From Branchiostoma floridae (Eukaryota; Chordata; Leptocardii; Amphioxiformes; Branchiostomatidae), in NCBI RefSeq assembly GCF_000003815.2, contig NC_049987.1, positions 19,626,568 to 19,690,567 on the forward strand: a DNA stretch of 64,000 nucleotides, in the 5' to 3' direction. The notes below the pieces were generated by a model. That model did no database searches and had not been told where the DNA came from. It was given only the letters and a program-made list of their open reading frames with translations. Of this stretch, positions 35,560-49,500 are shown piece after piece (the first letter of the stretch is position 1; each line of letters opens with the position of its first letter). A program made the translations under genes and the position numbers.

Positions 35560-36020
35560 CTATGTTCGTGCAAATACGTAAAAATAGGTGCTGTCTACGT
35601 GCCAGAACGTGGACAATCTTTTTGGGATCCGTAAGTGGTAAGTACCGCCCCCTCTGTACGAACTCGTAGGGAATCCGACGGATTTTGGAGCACGCAGACA
35701 CGCCGTAGAACTTTACGTGCAGGCAAAACTTTGTGTGCTATCGGGCTGTGGATTCGCTCTCCATATGTGCCAGTACGTATACGGGCGACGCGCCTGTCCT
35801 GTACAGCCTGAACGTTTTCAGAAATACGTGGCGGACGTGGCCTCCCAAAAAACGTACGGACAAATTGCACGTACGGCGGGTTGTGCCCGTAGCTTTAATG
35901 GATAACAGTGATTCGACTGGCAAATTACTGCCTTTACATTCAGACTGCGGTGTAATCAGCTGTTTACGATTCGTTACGTTCTACGTCTTCCCCGGTTTGT
36001 GTCCACGTGTTACACGTGCG
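35560..36020. other. CpG- and ACGT-rich segment without a supported gene
   Basis: ACGT, TACG and GTAC occur many times (for example CAGTACGTATACGGGCGACG and AAAACGTACGGACAAATTGC), unlike the AT-rich flanks. Several overlapping open frames exist on both strands, none with a recognisable domain or consistent splice sites. It could be a CpG-rich repeat, a promoter or an unrecognised exon. Confidence 0.35.
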
Positions 36021-36839
36021 GCGTCGATGGGATCAAGCTAAAGCTTGCCATACATCACATTGTGTGATGCGTAAGCCCGGCACCCATCTCCGTTTCAAAG
36101 CCCTGGGGTCACTACAGCAGGGGACTAGTCCACTGGTAGTGTAGTGTGTTTAACTTTCATACTCTTTCTCTTAGTAGAGAAAGAAGTATTTATCATTTGT
36201 AACAGTCTTAGTATGACCTGGCTACAGCATCCAGTCTTCCTTGGTGGTCTCCCATTCAAGTACTGTCCGGACTGCACGTTGCTTAACTTCCTAGGTCAGA
36301 AGGATCGGGTGTGTCAACGCCCCACGGCCGTAGCAAGCAATGCGTTTGAAGATCTGTCATCCACTTATGGATAGCTGTGCAAGTTTTTAAGGGATTTCGA
36401 TTTGAAAATTGCTATTAGTAGATACAACATGATGTCTCACCATAAAAAAAAATTCTCAAGTCTAAGCTAAGGGGTTATTCGTTAGAACATAGTGAATTTG
36501 ATAAGCTAAATTGCTTTTAACTTCTCTGCCTTTTTTGTTTTGTTTTATTGCTTGGAACGTATTTGTATATGAATATGGTGCGATTAAAGCTAGATTAACG
36601 CTTTAAAGGTTTCTACGTCTTGCAAGAAAATGTCTAACCCCTAATAAAACCCACTGCATGCGCTTGACAAGCTGTCAGGATACGTTTCTTCATGATCAAT
36701 TGTTCTAATATTCATTTTTTTTACCTTTTTCTAAATTACGGCACTCAGTTCCATCACAATGTATCATTAAATCAATTGTCAGCGTTGGTTACATGCAACT
36801 TCCCAAAACCAGGCGTATGCTGATGTGGCACGAATCTGT

Positions 36840-37420
36840 TATTGATGGTGCTGAGTCAGTTGACAAGCTTCCACGTTTCGTGACGCGACAATTAGAAATA
36901 GTGGGATATTCAATTAAAAGTTTTTAACACTGTCAAAGTAGGCATTCAATACGGATTCCCTCTGTCACGTCTACGCTTTGACTTGAAAATTGCTGCTTTT
37001 CCATGCAGCACACGGTGTAATTAAAGTAGCGTTAAGACTTGATTACTGCCAACTTCCAATATAGTACAATGCAAACTGACGCTGATGGAACGAAAGCGTT
37101 TGACAAGCCTTCATATAAAGTGGCATGTAATTAGTGCTCGTGTTCGATCCGCTGTTGAATAAGTAGGAACAGGAAATTAACATACAGTTTTTCGAGGGCT
37201 ACATTCTTACACTAACGATATTCCTACTTTTTTAAAGAGCTTCTCGCATCTTTTTATATAGATAAGGGGTTTCGTAGTGGAAGCTGTCACTCTCACGCAT
37301 GCTTTCAGCACGCGGTTCAATAAACCTTTTCGACATGGAGATTACTGCTTTTACACGGTGTTATTAAGGCTCTGTTCAAACCTGATTAGCACGAACGCCG
37401 CGCCCAGGGTAATGTAGAGT
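36840..37420. repeat. Diverged tandem repeat, about 240-bp period
   Basis: TTGACAAGC(T/C)TTC recurs near 36862 and 37099. GATTACTGC and TGCTTTT(A/C)CA..CACGGTGT recur in matching order near 36990-37050 and 37340-37370. Confidence 0.55.
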
Positions 37421-38149
37421 GGCATCGGTGGAGCAGAAGCACTGATGTGTAGCTGCACGGCCATTAGTGGAGTATTAGACTTGATGTTTTCTCGTTCAGC
37501 TTTTCAACACAGTGGGCACGTCCTGGGGCAGAAAATTAATACGGAGACTTTTTTGTTGCTTTGTCTATTATAAGGGCAATGACCCTAATTGACGCAGCTG
37601 TGGAAGGCCCAATTTGAGTCCATTTTATTTCAGCCTATTTCGACTTGTAGCAGGAAATGTAAGAAACATTTCATATTGGTGAGACAGTGTATGGTGCATA
37701 CGTTCAGATTAGGCAAAAAACAAGGTTTTGGTCCATTTTTTATGCATATTCTGACCCCTAATTTGAAGTGGTCAGTCCCTAAATTGACGTCATGAGAAAC
37801 CAAGATGGCGGCATATTTGATAGCTGCGATAAGTTTAACTGGTCGGAATTTAAAAAAAAAAATTGGACACTTGAGATTGCGGGCTGCTGTGTGGGGTGAG
37901 TTCTTATGACCTGGAATGTTCATGGATGAGAACTTGCCTATTTTTACATTATCGCCTATACAGATTTCTTTTGGTGTTCACTGGCCATGAGGGATTTTAT
38001 TTCATTTTCTAATGGTTTTCTTGCGATTTGAACAGTGATTCTAGTTGTCAAAGTTACTACTAGTATTCGTACTACTCTTATATATAATTCAGTACACATT
38101 TCAATCAAAGTGATGACTACAGGCCTTCCGCAAGCGGGCAGAGGAATTG

Positions 38150-38396
38150 TTTGATGTTGGAACGCCTGTTTGAACGATCGCTTGAACCTATTCCTTACTT
38201 CGTTCAGCGCCAGCGTCCAAAATTTGGACGATTCCAGACGTTAACGTGGTCCCAGACGGAACAGCAGACAAGCGATATATATATAGTGTATAATGAATTT
38301 CAGAGCTAAAAGCGACTGTTTATTGTATACATGTATAATGAATGCTGGAGCGAACTACTTTCCGGATCGATGGTAGGTACCCAGGCTACGGTGGTT
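38150..38396. mobile_element. MITE, GGTACCCAGGC family, degraded copy
   Basis: The right end GGAGCGAACTACTTTCCGGA followed by GGTACCCAGGCTA matches the foldback element at 50453-50601. The left end is not clear. Confidence 0.5.
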
Positions 38397-38399
38397 GGG

Positions 38400-40120
38400 A
38401 GTTGTGAAGACGAGTGTAGGGTTGGGAAATGGTCCTACTTTCGGCTTGATAGAAAACAACAGCACACTTCCATTATAGGTATCTCTTGCCCATGGACATG
38501 ATATGGTCATGATGTTTTAGTGGTAGATTCAATATGTCTCATCGAAAGAATAGGAAAAAATGAAAAAAAAACAAAACAAAAAATAGAACAGACAAATGCA
38601 CCTTGTACAACACATACTTAGCTATCCCCATAATACTATATACCCTTGGTTTGATGAGTACGAAGAGTGTGCCCGGGTCCAGAGAGTGAAGCCACTTTCT
38701 TGAGAACAAATGCCACCAAAAATCAATCTTCTGTGAGTGTTTCTGCAGGAGATAATGGCACACACGCACTTCTGTCTGTCGTTTCCTAGAATTACCCGTA
38801 TTAGTGGGCTGTTTGCAATTTATGACCCCTCTAGTCAGCCATTTCCTTCCATCGACTTACGGCGAGGTCACACACATCAATCTTGGACCGCCGTAAGATT
38901 TTTATCTCGTGAAGTTTTTGAGTTGGCTGTGAAAGAATCGACCACCAACAAGAGTCTAATATAGCTTCTCCAGTAACAACACCGACGATGTTGGTGCGAC
39001 ACGACCACAACGTTACTTAGCAATCGTGCGACTAGCGTACGACGATGGGAAGACAAATGTTACCGTATTCTATACGTCACGCTGCCAAATAGATTTCCCA
39101 ACTTTATCTAAGAGCCTTTATTGTTGCTTACCTAACGACGTTATCTCATAAGTAGGTGCAACCACAAAATAAAGCTAACGTTAGCCAATAACTGTAATTT
39201 CCCCCGGGCATCCAAACCAACAGTCTGACCTGTTTCTGTCTGCGGCTGGCCATGTATCACCTGATGCCTTAAATCATGTGGTCTCGTTTTATCCCCATCG
39301 AAACACCGCAGCACATTAAGGTAGGAAATTAGCGGAAATGTCCTCGCCTTATCGCCGCCTTTCCTTCCCGGATGTGTTCTCCAAGGATCCTTACTTGACT
39401 CGCCTGGGGAGCACAAAGTTATGTTGATCACTGGTTTGGCCTACATGGCCAATTACCCTTGTCAAAACAAGTTTGTAGACTATAGATTCTCTTTCACAGC
39501 AAATCATGGCAATGTAATTCTTTTGTCAAATATTTAGAGATACATCCAACAATTGTATCAGGTCTCTTTGTAATTGTTCGATTTGGGGTCGCATATCACT
39601 GTCTTTGCCACAGCGAGTGAAACTATACATACTAAAGCGAGTAAAACTATGCATGATTAATTCTTATTACGGCAAAATGAGCTTTGCAGATTGAAAATGT
39701 TACTGTTTAAGTGCATCGTCTTCAGAATATTGTATTCTTCCATGGTATGATAATTCAACACTTAAGAATCAAAAACACCATATATTTCAGGATCAATTGT
39801 GGTGCAGGATATATACTGATCGTCTAAACTGATGCCAATTTACCACTAGCCTGCTGCGCTGTGGTGGAGTACACCCTCCTGTCTTCGGTGACATTTGCGG
39901 TTGGCAAACGTGATAGTCGATACGAAAATTCACAATCTTGTAGATTTATGGCATGATCAATGAGAGCGCTGTCCCTTGAAATCACTCACCTTGTGAGAAA
40001 TCAAAGGGACATCGGCGGTGAGGCCGGAACATAACGGGGGTCAGTTGTTGACATTTTCTCTGCCAAATTGCTCCCGGCCCGAATGTTGACTGCCTTTGGG
40101 GTAAGATTTGCACAAGGGGT
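38400..40120. other. Gene-free stretch
   Basis: No supported exon and no recognisable repeat end. All frames are short and lack domain features. Confidence 0.45.
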
Positions 40121-41590
40121 CAAATGAAATGCTCCCTCTCCTCCCAATTTACATTATGACATGGCCGGCATGGGTATCGAGTAAATTACACCTTGCCCTA
40201 TATTCATAAGAATATGAATGAATTCACATTATCGGAAAATCATGATTCAAAAGTAACTTGCAAACTTTTGATTGACGCAAGCACCAGTCTAAAGTTTGCA
40301 AGTTACTTTTGAATGGTTTTCTGGATTGTGAATCCATACAATACACGAAATATACATTTCTGAAGCATCATTAACGTTAACATTGACGTATTAGGCACCA
40401 ACGCACATTCACTTAATCGAAGAAGACATTTTTGGCCTTCAATGTGGACCACCAGTTTTGCTTATTCGTTGGCGGGTTACACTGGTACATGGGGTCAACA
40501 TGAAGAGTGCACCCATGCTAAATTGCCTTGTATAGGAGACGCCAATAAGACGGCACGACATTGTGTATGTATCAGCCTCGTAGATTACCTCGTGCCCTAG
40601 TTCCAGAAGTGTACTGATGAATCCCACTTCCGGGAAATCTTTCAAGAGAAGTAACCTGCACGTTTCCATCTACTTTATCTTTCTGAAGCATCATTCAAAC
40701 TAACGTACAGTACATCAAAACAAAGCTGATTGTCATAATTGAAACATGTACCATCTGGATATTATTAATCTCTCTTGGCAGAATCCGCTACCCTCTGAAT
40801 GGTAATGCCTCAGTTTTTGCTTATTCTTTTGAGAATACGGTTGGCACACGGGCTAAAAATGAACAGTCCTAAATTGCCTAGCCCGCTCAGGGTAGGCCAC
40901 ATCTAGCCTGCTTTAGATTCAGAACATTATGGACGAAATAAATTCCCACTCCCAAAATATCATTCTACGCATTCTACGGCATTCCAACATTATTCTTAAC
41001 ATTCGATGGAGATCTGAAACGGCAATCCACTTCCAATACTGCAGGAATGTGGCCAAAAGAATATCCGGAATGCAGTGAGAATTTATAGAATACACTACGA
41101 ATTCCCAGGAATGAAAAGAGAATTTTCATTCTGACGGCATTTTGGCTCATTCCTTCTCATGTGAAGGGGACATAAGGTTCATTTGGAATTCAGACGTGAA
41201 GGCCCCGAATGTGGCACGAATTTTGCAAATACTTCATTCCAGCTGGTTCTGCTTGATTCCTGCTAATTTTTTTTTTAGTATGAAGGCTCTGCTATTGCTG
41301 CACAAAAGATAACTTGTTAAAGCAACATTGGAACTTAATGTGTACAAGGTATCAAAATAAAGCTTAAATACTTGTTATCGGGTATCATTTCTTGGCCAAA
41401 TCCCACACCCCCTAAATGTGTACCCTAGTTTTACCTAAATCCATTAGGTTTACGGCTGTCACGCGGGGTAAAAATGAAAAGTGCAGCCTGTCCTAAATTG
41501 GATAAGATATTATATTGCATCTTGCCCTAGATTCAAAAGAGAATTGATGAATTCCCACTCACTGAAAATCATCAAAGAATTTACCAGGGG
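40120..41590. repeat. Diverged tandem repeats, four copies
   Basis: Near 40120, 40440, 40800 and 41385 the same order of motifs recurs: CCACC/CCCTGAATG..CAGTTTTGCTTATTC, GGGGTCAA(A)ATGAA, AGTGCACCC, CTAAATTGCCT, CTTGCCCTA.ATTC and GAATTCCCACT. Spacing between copies varies from about 330 to 600 bp. Confidence 0.65.
40245..40314. repeat. Inverted repeat (hairpin), about 25-bp arms
   Basis: ATTCAAAAGTAACTTGCAAA pairs with TTTGCAAGTTACTTTTGAAT across a loop of about 20 bases. Confidence 0.85.
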
Positions 41591-42039
41591 GAGTAAATGA
41601 CACACTTTCAATTGATGTACAAAGTGTACCTCTTTGAACCCCGCAGTACCACACTGGTGCCCCAAGTGCAGTGAGATCTTAAACGGATAACATCAAAGTC
41701 AAGACGATGTAGCAAACTCTGCGCCCTTTATAGAACCAACTTCGCTCTTCTTGCGATACTAGTCCCTTGGCATTAGTGCTGAACAGATATGCATGATGAA
41801 TAACCAAATTGTAATGAAAGCTCACCTGTATCGGTAGTAACTATAGTACTACTATTGCCAATTTAGTTTAAGTTGTTCCAAATAAAAGTAGTATAGCCAT
41901 TGGTGAATAAAGTTTTCCGTGTAAATTTGACTTTCTTCTTCCCGACTCATCACAAATGCAGTTCGTCCTTTATGATAGATTTTTTATAATGCGATAACTA
42001 CCTCTTTGTAAGATAAAAGAGTATTGATTATATAATTTG

Positions 42040-43260
42040 CAATGCTCTAATTCTGGCCAAGATCTTTGGCCCCCGGCGTAATTCAGTCCCGATGGGCTCT
42101 TATCTTCCGAGTAGATTCCTTGTATCAAATTAGTTGGAAACACCCCTGGGCCACACGGTAAGAGCCTTTAAGTGCCTGCGCCAACTTTGACCTCCTATAG
42201 CTCCCAAACGGCTAGTGGTAGAACAACCAAAATTAATGAGTTTTCCTAAAATATTGTTGGCAACAATTCTAAAAAATTGGGTAAGTTTATGATATTTCGT
42301 GGTGCCACGGCAATGGGTTTCTGAAAGGCAAATTTTACAAAAATCACTTATTTTGGTTTAAACAATGGCATTTTAAGATTTTCTTGCTAAACTAAACTTT
42401 GATATATAACACATCTAAGTTGAACATTTATAACTAAATATTCATTAATTATGCTTATGAGATGACGTAATTGGTCAAAATCCAAAATCCAAGATGGCCG
42501 CCAAAGAAAAGAAAGTTTCAAGCATTTTGAGTAGAAAATACGACTCATTACGAGGTCAAAGAAAATACATTTCTCGGAATTGCATTGTGTATCGGAATGA
42601 CTTCATAGAAAGAAAACCGTTACCCCTGCATGTTTTATCTTTCAGTATCTTAGATTATCGTAGATTTTAGAAGATGCCATTCATTTGTCTTCTATTTCAT
42701 ATCCTTCATCCATCTATTTCTTGACGTGTACAAAAGATAAAAAGAGAAGTTCAGCTGTAACAGCAAGGTCGGCAACTAGAAGATTCGAATCGACGATTTC
42801 CTTCGGTTTGCAACACCGGCTCGAATATCAAATATCATGGCAATCCCTCCAGAGGTTTTTAAAGATGATCACACCGGATACACACACACAGTTACAAAAG
42901 TTAGACCTCCATTTTAAAAGGAGCTAATTGCGTATTAGTAGGTGAAGGAGAAAAGTGACTTCGTACACTATGTCAGAATTAACTGAGAGGAAACATGGAA
43001 ATTTACCTCTATTCATAATTGAAGGATGGGAAAAGTCTAACTCAAAGGAAGACCAAGCAGGCTAATGCAATCGATTTTTAATCTTGTTATTCATCATTTA
43101 CTGATTGCAAAGATATCACAGTATTAATGGCCCCATTTGCAAAGCTCTAATTCCGTCTTGGGTCTTTTAGCCCTAAGCATAATTCAATTCTCATGGTGTA
43201 TTATCTTCCAGCTAAATTCCTCGTATCTGATTAAGAAACTTTCGATGGGTCACAAAGGTG
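42040..43260. repeat. Two diverged copies about 1.1 kb apart
   Basis: GC(A)A(T/A)GCTCTAATTC..., then GGCC/AGCCC..GC(G/A)TAATTCA, then TTATCTTCC.A(G/A).T.AATTCCT(T/C)GTATC, occur at 42040-42150 and 43138-43255. Confidence 0.6.
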
Positions 43261-43569
43261 CACTTAGTCCACGTCTTTGGGGATACTTTGAGGAAGTGTG
43301 GACTTGCATATAAATTCAAAGCCCATTTTTGTTTTCAATTCAAGGTTATTGTATTGATTTATGTAAAATACATTTTGCAGTCAATAACCTTTAAAATTAT
43401 GTTGTAATTTCCACACAATGTGTTAAATCAAAACATCAAATTAAACGATTATAACAAAAAAAGGTAGAATGACAAAAAAAAGCCTTTGATGATGAAGAAA
43501 TACATAACAAAACAAAAGAACGTTTTGTGACTAAGGAATAAACGCTTGGCATCATCCAAATTGATCAGT

Positions 43570-43700
43570 GTTAAGTACCTTACCCAGTTAATTGCACAAC
43601 GGATTACCGCACACTTCTGTTAATTGCACGGAATTCCTGAATCCCGAGGTGTTGCGGTGCAGCTGAATAGATTCGCTTTGTTGCGGCATTTCCGAAGATT
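43570..43700 (-). mobile_element. pogo/Tigger-like MITE, partial copy
   Basis: CAGTTAATTGCACAACGGAT and TTCTGTTAATTGCACGGAAT match the reverse complement of the family at 52861-53035. The left TIR is missing. Confidence 0.6.
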
Positions 43701-44150
43701 GCACAAAATATACTGGTCAAAAAATATCACTTGGTACTAAAGACAGGACATCAATTGATTCCGACGCTGACTCATGTGGATGACTTATACGTTTACATGT
43801 GCATTTTCCACCGAAATGGTCTTATTACACGTATTATCTGGAAACAAAAGAAGCAGAGACGCTGTGCAGAAGCAATATTGCCCATCGTCATAACTTCCAT
43901 ACGTTAGGCACACGGTAATGATCCGGTACGTACGCGCCTTATCAGCGGCAGGGCTCGGGGCATGCAGTTTTCTATAGGTCAAGCTTGACTAACTGAAATG
44001 ACACGGCTAGATCGGGCGTGCTCGCCACAGTCTGGTGGGCGCCTGACGGCTTAACAACGGAAGGGAGCACAGGTGCGGGGAGAATAGGATTTTTTTTGCC
44101 AAGGCCAATATCGGTTTGAAAAACAGTAGTACCTCCTGGTTGTAAGACTC

Positions 44151-44360
44151 CATTTACACTAGACGGCAATCGCGCTGCGCTCTCACTGCACTTCACTTCC
44201 ACACTGCGTATATCATACAAAACGTGAAAGTGTGACTGAGACGACAACAAAACACAGAAAGTGTAAAAGATTCGATTCTTTTCTATACAATTTGTTCAGC
44301 GATCTGTAAAATTTTAGGTCGCGTAGAGAGCGCGACGAGAGCGCCATCCTATTGTAAAGG
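44151..44360. mobile_element. TIR MITE, family shared with 62531-62752
   Basis: The left end TTTACACTAGACGGCAATCG and GCGCTCTCAC are mirrored by GAGAGCGCGACGAGAGCGCC and ATCCTATTGTAAAG at the right. It shares CAGCGATCTG and ACAAATTGT blocks with the copy at 62.6 kb. Confidence 0.65.
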
Positions 44361-44869
44361 GGATATAGTATGCGAGTAATTCATTTCTTGACATGGTAGA
44401 GAATAAGATATGTTGTTACCATATACGCAACTTTAACGTATTTGAAATAATCAATGAAGGCCTCTTAGATACACCTTATTTTTTACTTTTGGTAATGGTG
44501 AGGTTACACTGGATTAACAATATTGACTCTTTAAATCACCGTGAAAATGTGATATTCATTACTTATCTACTCGTCTGTTATGTTGACAAAATATAAGTAA
44601 GGTAAAGAAAGGACAGTTAATGAGCTAGTGGCTAGTGCCATGAACATGTCTGGAAAACAATTTGCAAATGTATTTCAAACATTAGAGTTATGCTTTCTTC
44701 ATAGCTTTCAGTATTTTTTTTATAAATTTGTGGCCTTTGCCCTTCTAACAAGACATGGTATGTAAAACTTGGTGTATAATTGTTTAGATGTTAACCATAG
44801 CGTCTGTGAGAAATAAGGCTTAAAAATAAACCACACTATGATAAATAAACAAAAGATGATGTTGATTGT

Positions 44870-45250
44870 GGTATATTCCTTTATGAATATTGCATACCTA
44901 GGGACTGGCGAATAGCTATAGGATTTTCTTTACCTGCATAGATTCTTGTTTCAAATGTTAACCATTCTTCACATTTGTGAAAAGTGAAAGCCGTTCAAAT
45001 TACAGTAAATGCAGAATGGAAATAAAAATGATGATACTGAATATCATCATTTTCTTTTCATACCTTGGAACTGACAGAATGGATTTGTTTCATGCGAATG
45101 GGATTCTTTTCAAAAACGATCTATTTTTCACATCAATGAAAAATGTTTAAGCATGATGAAAGAATGATCAAAGAATCCATGTAACGTTATTCATGATTTT
45201 TCTCTATGTACCCTGTAATCAGTGAGTGGGATTTTCTTTACGAAGATTGC
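44870..45250. repeat. Diverged tandem repeat, about 160-bp period, three copies
   Basis: A motif series (CATACCT.GGGACTG, GGGATT/GGATTTTCTTT, CACAT..GTGAAAA) recurs near 44885, 45058 and 45205. Confidence 0.5.
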
Positions 45251-45530
45251 ATTACGTAAGTATATAGGTACGAAAGAGTGCACACCCTTACAAACCAAGT
45301 CGCCAAAGCACCCAATGTTCCCAAATATGACATTCATTTTCTTGAATAGTCCAAATGTATGACTACTTAATCAGGTGGGTACTAGCAGATCATTGAAATC
45401 CTTCTTAATATGCACCTTCTTGTCCATGTCAATAATCAATTCGACCCACTGCTACCTTCGTCAGGGCTGAATAGAATCTGCCACTGCTTACCCTGATGGA
45501 AGCTGCAGTGCGGCTGTCGACTCTCCAGTT

Positions 45531-45657
45531 TCCAAGCAGAGGTTAGGCTCAGACTGCTTTTGGCTTGACGACGTACAAAAAAAAACGAAAAAATAACAAA
45601 CCCGAAAAAAATGCATGAAACGTACGAAGCTTGCCGGAGCCTAACCTCTGCTTGGAA
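45531..45657. mobile_element. Foldback MITE, CTCTCCAAGCAGAGGTTAGG family, short copy
   Basis: TCCAAGCAGAGGTTAGGCTC and GCCGGAGCCTAACCTCTGCT are inverted. The interior is shorter than in the other copies. Confidence 0.85.
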
Positions 45658-46376
45658 CGGTATTAGGTAAGACCCAATTTTTTTGCCAAAGACGAATGCT
45701 ATTATCCAAGAGCCTAACTACCTAATATACATATGTGTGTCAAGTTACCATCAAGGAAAAGTTACATTTTGGCATTGATTTACAGGGTCCCGGAGGACGC
45801 GATGCGTGTGGAGAGTAGCACTGCCATGTCATAAATCAAAATGAAACTGAAATAACTTTTATTTTGGAAAGAGTGTAGATAACCCATGTGATGAATGCTG
45901 TTATCAACAAATGTATGCCATATTGCCATGACCGACTACTTGCCATTGTCATTTTGAAACTTATCGAAACAGGCAATAGCTTTTTTGATAATCTTACCTA
46001 ATATGTTCATTTTGTAGACTTGACTATCATTTCTGGATTGATCAGTTGTTCTTCTAGTCATAAGAAAAATGCAAAATCTCCCACGTCATCATCGATATTT
46101 TTCCTGGCTTAGATCTGTATCGTGAGACTATCACAGACTCCCCGACATGCCTAAGGCACATTTCACAGCGGGACCACTACCAATAACACATTATCGTTCT
46201 ACCCCCGGCCATGGATGGTATCTCACACCACAGTAATCTTTCAAATTGCTGTCTGCAGCCACTTCAGAAATGGTATTGCACCACGTATTACAGCCATGCC
46301 AGACAGTCAAAGTAAAGACACGTTACCGTAGATAGCAAACAGCTTGCAGATTCGGCTTTGAATTGATTGATGTGTA

Positions 46377-46595
46377 CTCTCCAAGCAGAGGTTAGGCTCC
46401 GGCTATTTTTTAAACTTTTTTTAGTCGTTTTTATNNNNNNNNNNNNNNNNNNNNNNNNNNNNNNNNNNNNNNNNNNNNNNNNNNNNNNNNNNNNNNNNNN
46501 NNNNNNNNNNNNNNNNNNNNNNNNNNNNNNNNNNCGATAAAAACGACTGAAAAAACGTTAAAAAAACAGCCGGAGCCTAACCTCTGCTTGGAGAG
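46377..46595. mobile_element. Foldback MITE, CTCTCCAAGCAGAGGTTAGG family, copy with gap in loop
   Basis: Perfect terminal arms CTCTCCAAGCAGAGGTTAGG and CCTAACCTCTGCTTGGAGAG, flanked by TA on both sides. The loop is replaced by the N gap. Confidence 0.9.
46435..46534. other. Assembly gap (100 N)
   Basis: Lies exactly in the loop of a foldback element. The missing sequence may be only tens of bases. Confidence 0.99.
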
Positions 46596-46599
46596 TAAT

Positions 46600-49500
46600 T
46601 GATGTGCCCATGCAGTCTCTAGTACAAAGATCACACAAGAACAGAATTTTGCCCATATTCGTGATCTATTTCCTATGTCAGCATTATGTTGCACATATGG
46701 CGGTATCTGATCTTCTTTACTCAATAATACAGAAAAACAACGGACAGAATATTGAAAAATCACAAATATACAACAATGAGGAAATATCCTTGAAACAATA
46801 GATTTAAGACCCTTAATATGAGTGACTCTAACAATCGATTCAGCTAAACGATGGGATGCAGGTTACATTATGCAGTGAAATCAAACTCTTTTTCATCTAC
46901 CATTCTAAGTACAATCATTGCTCATTATATCAACACATCAACATGATAGATAAATCATTTAAGAAAATGTAATGTTCTTAGAAATGATTCGACCTGTTCA
47001 CTTCTTGCACAATGCATTACGTACGAGTACTCAGTCGCCACCAATACGACAATGCAACGTATTCATCAACTGATGTCACAGAGGCACAAATGCTAACCTT
47101 TTACGAGATGCCACTGGTGAGACAACTTTTACCTACCTGCTCCAGGAAATGCAGACACAACTTATCCACCACAAAGGTCGTACGGCTGAATAAAGATTTC
47201 CTCTTAACTTTAAAGGTTTCATCGATAACCAATCCATTGGTCTTTGACCTGTTTCTGTTAAAGTGCTGTAAAGCTGTTTTAATATAGTAGACTGGAGTAT
47301 TGAACCTATGGGTGTCTAGTCTCAGTGAGACTGACAAGTACAACTGATCACAAGCACATTTTGGCCTCAGAGAATTTCGACAGCTCTTTTCCACTTAATG
47401 TATTGATTAAAAGTCGTCTAGCAGACATGACATTGTCGATTCCTCTCATCTCCATAGGATAACATTGTCGACATGTCAAAGGCGAGATGACACCGCCGTA
47501 AGTGAGGAATGATTAAAGGGTTATATTTCCCTGGAGGGGGTTTCAGGGTGACTTAAGAACGGTGTTGTTTGACACGTTTTGCACCATCATCAGTTTGATC
47601 ACAGCCTCAGAGGTGAAGAAATTGCCTGTGACTGTCAGGCCGACCCCCTAAGGGCCGACTAAAAGCCCGCATGTGCCACGGAATGCCGCTTCAAGGTTAA
47701 TATCATTGAAGCTGCCGAATTTGTATGATCCATAAAACTAAACTCTCAAAGTTTCTGGATTTCATCTTCTCGATCACAATTATTTTCTAAGATTTAGTTC
47801 TTATTGTGTGACAACAATTTTCCCGGAACTGGACATGCATATAATATAAAAAAAGGATGCACACCTTACATAATAAGATGCAGTCTTAATCTCGTTATTC
47901 CCTTTTGATTTATCTATGAATATCACTTCCCTTCTTTGTTAATTATGTTTATGTATACCACTACTACTTTACTTTGTATGCAATTAGCCCTCGGGCATGA
48001 ATTTGCAATAAAGATTATTATTATAAATCTTTGTTTATTCTGTTTGATCCTTACCGATTCTCTCATGACCTCAATAAAACGCTGCCCGATTGGAGTCTCT
48101 CATGAATAAAGTAACAAAAGTGCCAACAAAACTAAACAATCTTTCCTCGCCATTATCTGACTCCAATACCTCCCGAATAGGGTAACCTAATTCAAGTAAA
48201 CTTTTGACCACCAGTAGACAAAAAGAGCAATAACTAACTTCAGAAATTTAGTCCTTGGCAGCTCTTATTGCAATCCTTTTAAACTCTGGCAGTAGAAACG
48301 TGCACTGGGCTTATGGCAATACACGTAAAATAACGATCATTTGCTGAAGCTTACGGGGCATTGTTACAAGTTTCCGCCACATGCGCACTTATGGGCATTT
48401 TTACAAGTTCTGCACCACATTCCAACTTTGATTTTGCCATAAAACTCCAATAAGTACTTCATATTCCACGGTTCCATAATAGTTCGAGGCTTTTGTAACA
48501 CCACCTGATTGCCCCTCTTATGTCACAGCTAGTAAAATCTGAGATTGTTTCAGGGACTTAATGACACTGGTGACTTCGCTATATGAGAACGCAGACCTTA
48601 TGTAATTGAGCTCTCAAACAAGATTTACACTCAACTTTACTTTGTCTATAAAGTGAACGCTGGTGGATAAATCAAAATTGTCATTTCCATGAGCATTCTT
48701 GAAACGAACCATTTAATTCTTTACAGAGTATTGCGGTGGTGCACGCTCTTTGCTTGTTATCATCAATCAGATTCTAGGCAATTTCTATAGCCACGACCTT
48801 TTAAGTCTTTGCTACCAAGCCTCCTGCTCAATTTTCTCAAATAACAAAGCATATCAAGTTCGCTTGTAAACCTGTGGTGTGTGCTGCCTCAACGTTGCTG
48901 GCGAAGGTGCGGTGATAAGGATCATAAAATGTGAATAGATACGCTAAAGTGGAGTTTGACTGTAGGAAAATGGTGTTGGCATTCTCTCAATCCCATGACA
49001 CGCTCAGATACGTTAACGGTCTCCCGAAATATTGCTTACTATAAAAGGGCGTTCAGCACCTTTAAAGTTCACTTAGCAGACGGCTACCAGAGAATGTGAA
49101 TCATCTACTGGAATGATGCGATCTTTCTGAAGTTTAAATTTCAATCACCGACAACCAACGTGTGGCTTATGCCTGAATAAACCTTTAGTTGCCTTTGATT
49201 TACTCATAGAAAAGCAGAATCAGACTATGTCCTGCCGAGACGCCGAGGGCGAAAATCGTCAGACCATCTGAGTAAAGTGCCTTCGTTTAGAAATATCATA
49301 GACAGTTGCCGAAGAAAAAAGATAACTTTCGATCGATGGGTTTTGCTATTTTCCAAGTCACATAACACAGTGCTATTGAAATGTGTACATACACATCGTC
49401 TAAAATATGTTGCTTTGACAAGCATGTTGCTTTTCTCTTCTATTTGCATAGAGACACTAAGTCCTCAGGTCAATCTACAATTAAAAAAACTACTTGTTAT

